This document shows, piece after piece, positions 62,329-64,000 of a stretch of 64,000 nt of DNA; the first letter of the stretch is position 1; each line of letters begins with the position of its first letter. The translations under genes and the position numbers were made by a program. A model generated the notes under the pieces. The model was not told the DNA's origin, ran no database searches, and saw only the letters and a list, made by a program, of their open reading frames with translations. The stretch spans positions 2,232,001 to 2,296,000 of the forward strand of contig NZ_CP139986.1 of assembly GCF_034424175.1 (NCBI RefSeq). The letters run 5' to 3'. Origin of the DNA: Kluyvera intermedia. GTDB lineage: Bacteria > Pseudomonadota > Gammaproteobacteria > Enterobacterales > Enterobacteriaceae.

Positions 62329-62565
62329 TTACTTACGGTATTTAGTAGCTGCGTTATCCAGACGCTGGTTAGCGCGTGCTGCGTCATCTTTAGCAGCCTG
62401 AACGTCGGAACGCACTGCGTTCACGTCGTTGCTCAGCTGGTCAACTTTAGCGTTCAGAGTCTGAACGTCAGAAGACAGCTGATCGATTTTAGCATTGCTG
62501 GAGCAACCTGCCAGCAGAGTAGAACCCAGGATTACCGCGCCCAGTACCAGTTTAGTACGATTCAT
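62329..62565 (-). CDS. lpp: Major outer-membrane lipoprotein Lpp (Braun)
   Basis: 78 residues: signal peptide with lipobox LLAGC (Cys21), heptad-repeat coiled coil (SSNAKIDQLSSDVQTLNAKVDQL...), C-terminal Lys that is linked to peptidoglycan by L,D-transpeptidases. Differs from E. coli at only about one position as I recall. GAGGG lies 8 bases before the ATG. Confidence 0.98.
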   Translation of the reverse strand: MNRTKLVLGAVILGSTLLAGCSSNAKIDQLSSDVQTLNAKVDQLSNDVNAVRSDVQAAKDDAARANQRLDNAATKYRK

Positions 62566-62820
62566 TATAAATACCCTCTAGATTGAGTTAATCTCCATGT
62601 AGCGTTACAAGTATTACACAAACTTTTTTATATTGAGAAGATATTTTTATTCGTTTTCCCTTATTTTTGATCGTTCGCTCAAAGAAGCATCGACTACCGG
62701 CTTTTTTAGCGAAAAAGTCTGTGAAAACAGATAACTTCCATCGGATTCATCTTAGATAATCGCGTTTTAAATAGTGGGAGCCTATTTGATTTTTATTCAG
62801 CAATGTTATCTGTAGGTATA

Positions 62821-62847
62821 AAAAAAGCGCCCGATGGGCGCTTTTTT
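62821..62847 (-). terminator. Terminator after pykF
   Basis: AAAAAAGCGCCC and GGGCGCTTTTTT form a 12-bp perfect stem with loop GAT; T-run on the minus strand. It lies 28 bases past the pykF stop. Confidence 0.93.
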
Positions 62848-62875
62848 AAGCAAACTATAATAAGTATGTGAATTA

Positions 62876-64000
62876 TTACAGTACGTGCACAGAGGCAGTG
62901 TTGGTTGTTCCGCTTGGTACCAGGGCACCAGAAACCATGACAACAACGTCACCTTTCTGAGCCAGACCGCTTTCTACAGCAACTTCTTTACCCAGACGGT
63001 AGAAATCATCGGTAGAGCTGATTTCTTTAACGACCTGTGCAACAACGCCTTTGCTCAGCACCAGCTGACGCGCGGTGGTTTCGTTGGTAGTCAGAGCCAG
63101 GATGGTGGCATCCGGGAAGTATTTACGGATAGCACGAGCTGATTTACCGCCCTGGGTAGCAACCACGATCAGTGGTGCGTCCAGTTTTTCTGCAGTTTCA
63201 ACCGCGCCACGGCAAACGGCTTCGGTGATACGCAGTTTACGGCTGTCGTTGTTGAAGTCCAGACGGCTGGTCATCACGCGGTCGGTACGTTCGCAGATGG
63301 TGGCCATGATGGTCACAGCTTCCAGCGGGTATTTACCTTTAGCGGATTCACCAGACAGCATAACGGCATCGGTACCATCAAGGATGGCGTTAGCGACGTC
63401 GCCGGCTTCTGCGCGGGTAGGGCGTGGGTTTTTGATCATGGAGTCCAGCATCTGGGTCGCAGTGATAACCACTTTGCGCGCACGGATACATTTTTCGATG
63501 ATCATTTTCTGGGCGAAGATAACTTCTTCAACCGGGATTTCAACGCCCATATCGCCACGAGCAACCATGATGCCGTCAGACGCTTCGAGGATTTCGTCGA
63601 AGTTGTTCAGGCCTTCCTGGTTTTCGATCTTGGAGATGATCTGGATGTTTTCGCCGCCGTGAGCTTTCAGATGCTCGCGGATTTCAACAACGTCAGAACG
63701 TTTACGGATAAAGGACGCAGCAACGAAATCAACGCCTTGTTCGCAACCGAAGATCAGATCCTGTTTGTCTTTCTCAGCCAGTGCTGGAGCGCGATAGAAA
63801 CGCCAGGCAGGTTAACGCCTTTGTTTTCGCCCAGGTCACCGTTGTTCAGAACTTTACAGATAACTTTGTTACCTTCGATAGCGGTAACTTCCATGCCGAT
63901 CAGACCATCGTCAACCAGGACAGTGTTGCCCACGGTCAGGTCGGTGGTGAAACCTTCGTAAGTTACAGCAACGGTTTCGTTGTTGCCCACAACAGATTTG
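62876..64000 (-). pseudogene. pykF: Pyruvate kinase I with apparent 1-base frameshift (5' end beyond window)
   Basis: Converts PEP and ADP to pyruvate and ATP. Its start lies right of the window. The protein matches E. coli PykF from about residue 98 to its end (TASVHVL), but the frame breaks between 63787 and 63788: before it, ...GVNLPGVSIAL is followed by QHWLRKTNRI and a stop instead of PALAEKDKQ. Restoring one base (C on the plus strand, G on the coding strand) makes the frame continuous. Downstream conserved parts (KIENQEGLNNFDEILEASDGIM, TATQMLDSM, the C-terminal allosteric domain) are intact. Either a real inactivating deletion or a sequencing error. Confidence 0.88.

Noticed and set aside
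1..64000. CRISPR arrays, tRNA or rRNA genes, prophage integrase
   Set aside because: No regularly spaced direct repeats, no tRNA-like cloverleaf and no integrase or phage structural genes were seen; the only mobile genes are IS1 and the IS3-family element.

Overview
The window is chromosomal DNA of an enterobacterium (Enterobacteriaceae). Nearly every backbone protein can be recognised as a close relative of an E. coli K-12 or Salmonella protein. It is not E. coli itself: it carries a Salmonella-type second FtsI-like PBP, a GH3 glycosidase beside ppsA, and a different gene order. Citrobacter, Enterobacter or a close genus would fit, but the genus is not proven by the sequence.

Layout. (1) 1-7.0 kb: end of the opp oligopeptide operon (oppC'-oppD-oppF), a voltage-gated-type K+ channel gene, yciU, clsA, yciY, yciI and tonB. 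(2) 7.0-29.2 kb: a block collinear with, but inverted relative to, the E. coli 38-39 min region: yniA, pfkB, ydiY, yniD, thrS-infC-rpmI-rplT, pheM-pheST-ihfA, btuCED, nlpC, ydiV, selO, a hemP-like gene, aroH, ppsR and ppsA. The tonB|yniA junction is a synteny break. (3) 29.4-37.0 kb: a GH3 glycosidase, the small RNA RprA, ydiK, ydiJ and menI. (4) 37.0-55.5 kb: an accessory island of about 18 kb between menI and sufA, which are nearly adjacent in E. coli. It holds a PBP3SAL-like transpeptidase, umuD, a FadL-family porin, a 5'-truncated alkylsulfatase, an IprA/YaiV-like regulator, a compact four-gene outer-membrane operon, umuC facing the other way, several small unknown genes, a LuxR-type regulator, IS1, and an IS3-family element sitting inside a second LuxR-type gene. 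(5) 55.5-64 kb: sufABCDSE, ldtE, lpp and the 3' part of pykF, which carries an apparent 1-base deletion.

How the parts work together. The backbone covers peptide and vitamin B12 import, translation (ThrRS, IF3, L35, L20, PheRS), gluconeogenesis and glycolysis control (ppsA/ppsR, pfkB, pykF), aromatic synthesis (aroH with a TrpR operator), iron and oxidative-stress Fe-S assembly (suf under a Fur box), and the envelope (lpp, ldtE, clsA, tonB, nlpC). Several control sites can be read directly: two LexA boxes, two strong Fur boxes, a TrpR operator, the pheM attenuator, the ATT start of infC, and RprA with its promoter.

Most novel signal. The tightly packed operon at 44.8-49.2 kb encodes two POTRA-less Omp85-like barrels, a third predicted barrel and an exported DUF4056-like protein, just downstream of an IprA-like regulator. 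I know of no described function for this set. Also notable are umuD and umuC about 10 kb apart in opposite orientation, each with its own LexA box, and a LuxR-type gene whose frame can be rebuilt exactly by removing the IS3 element.
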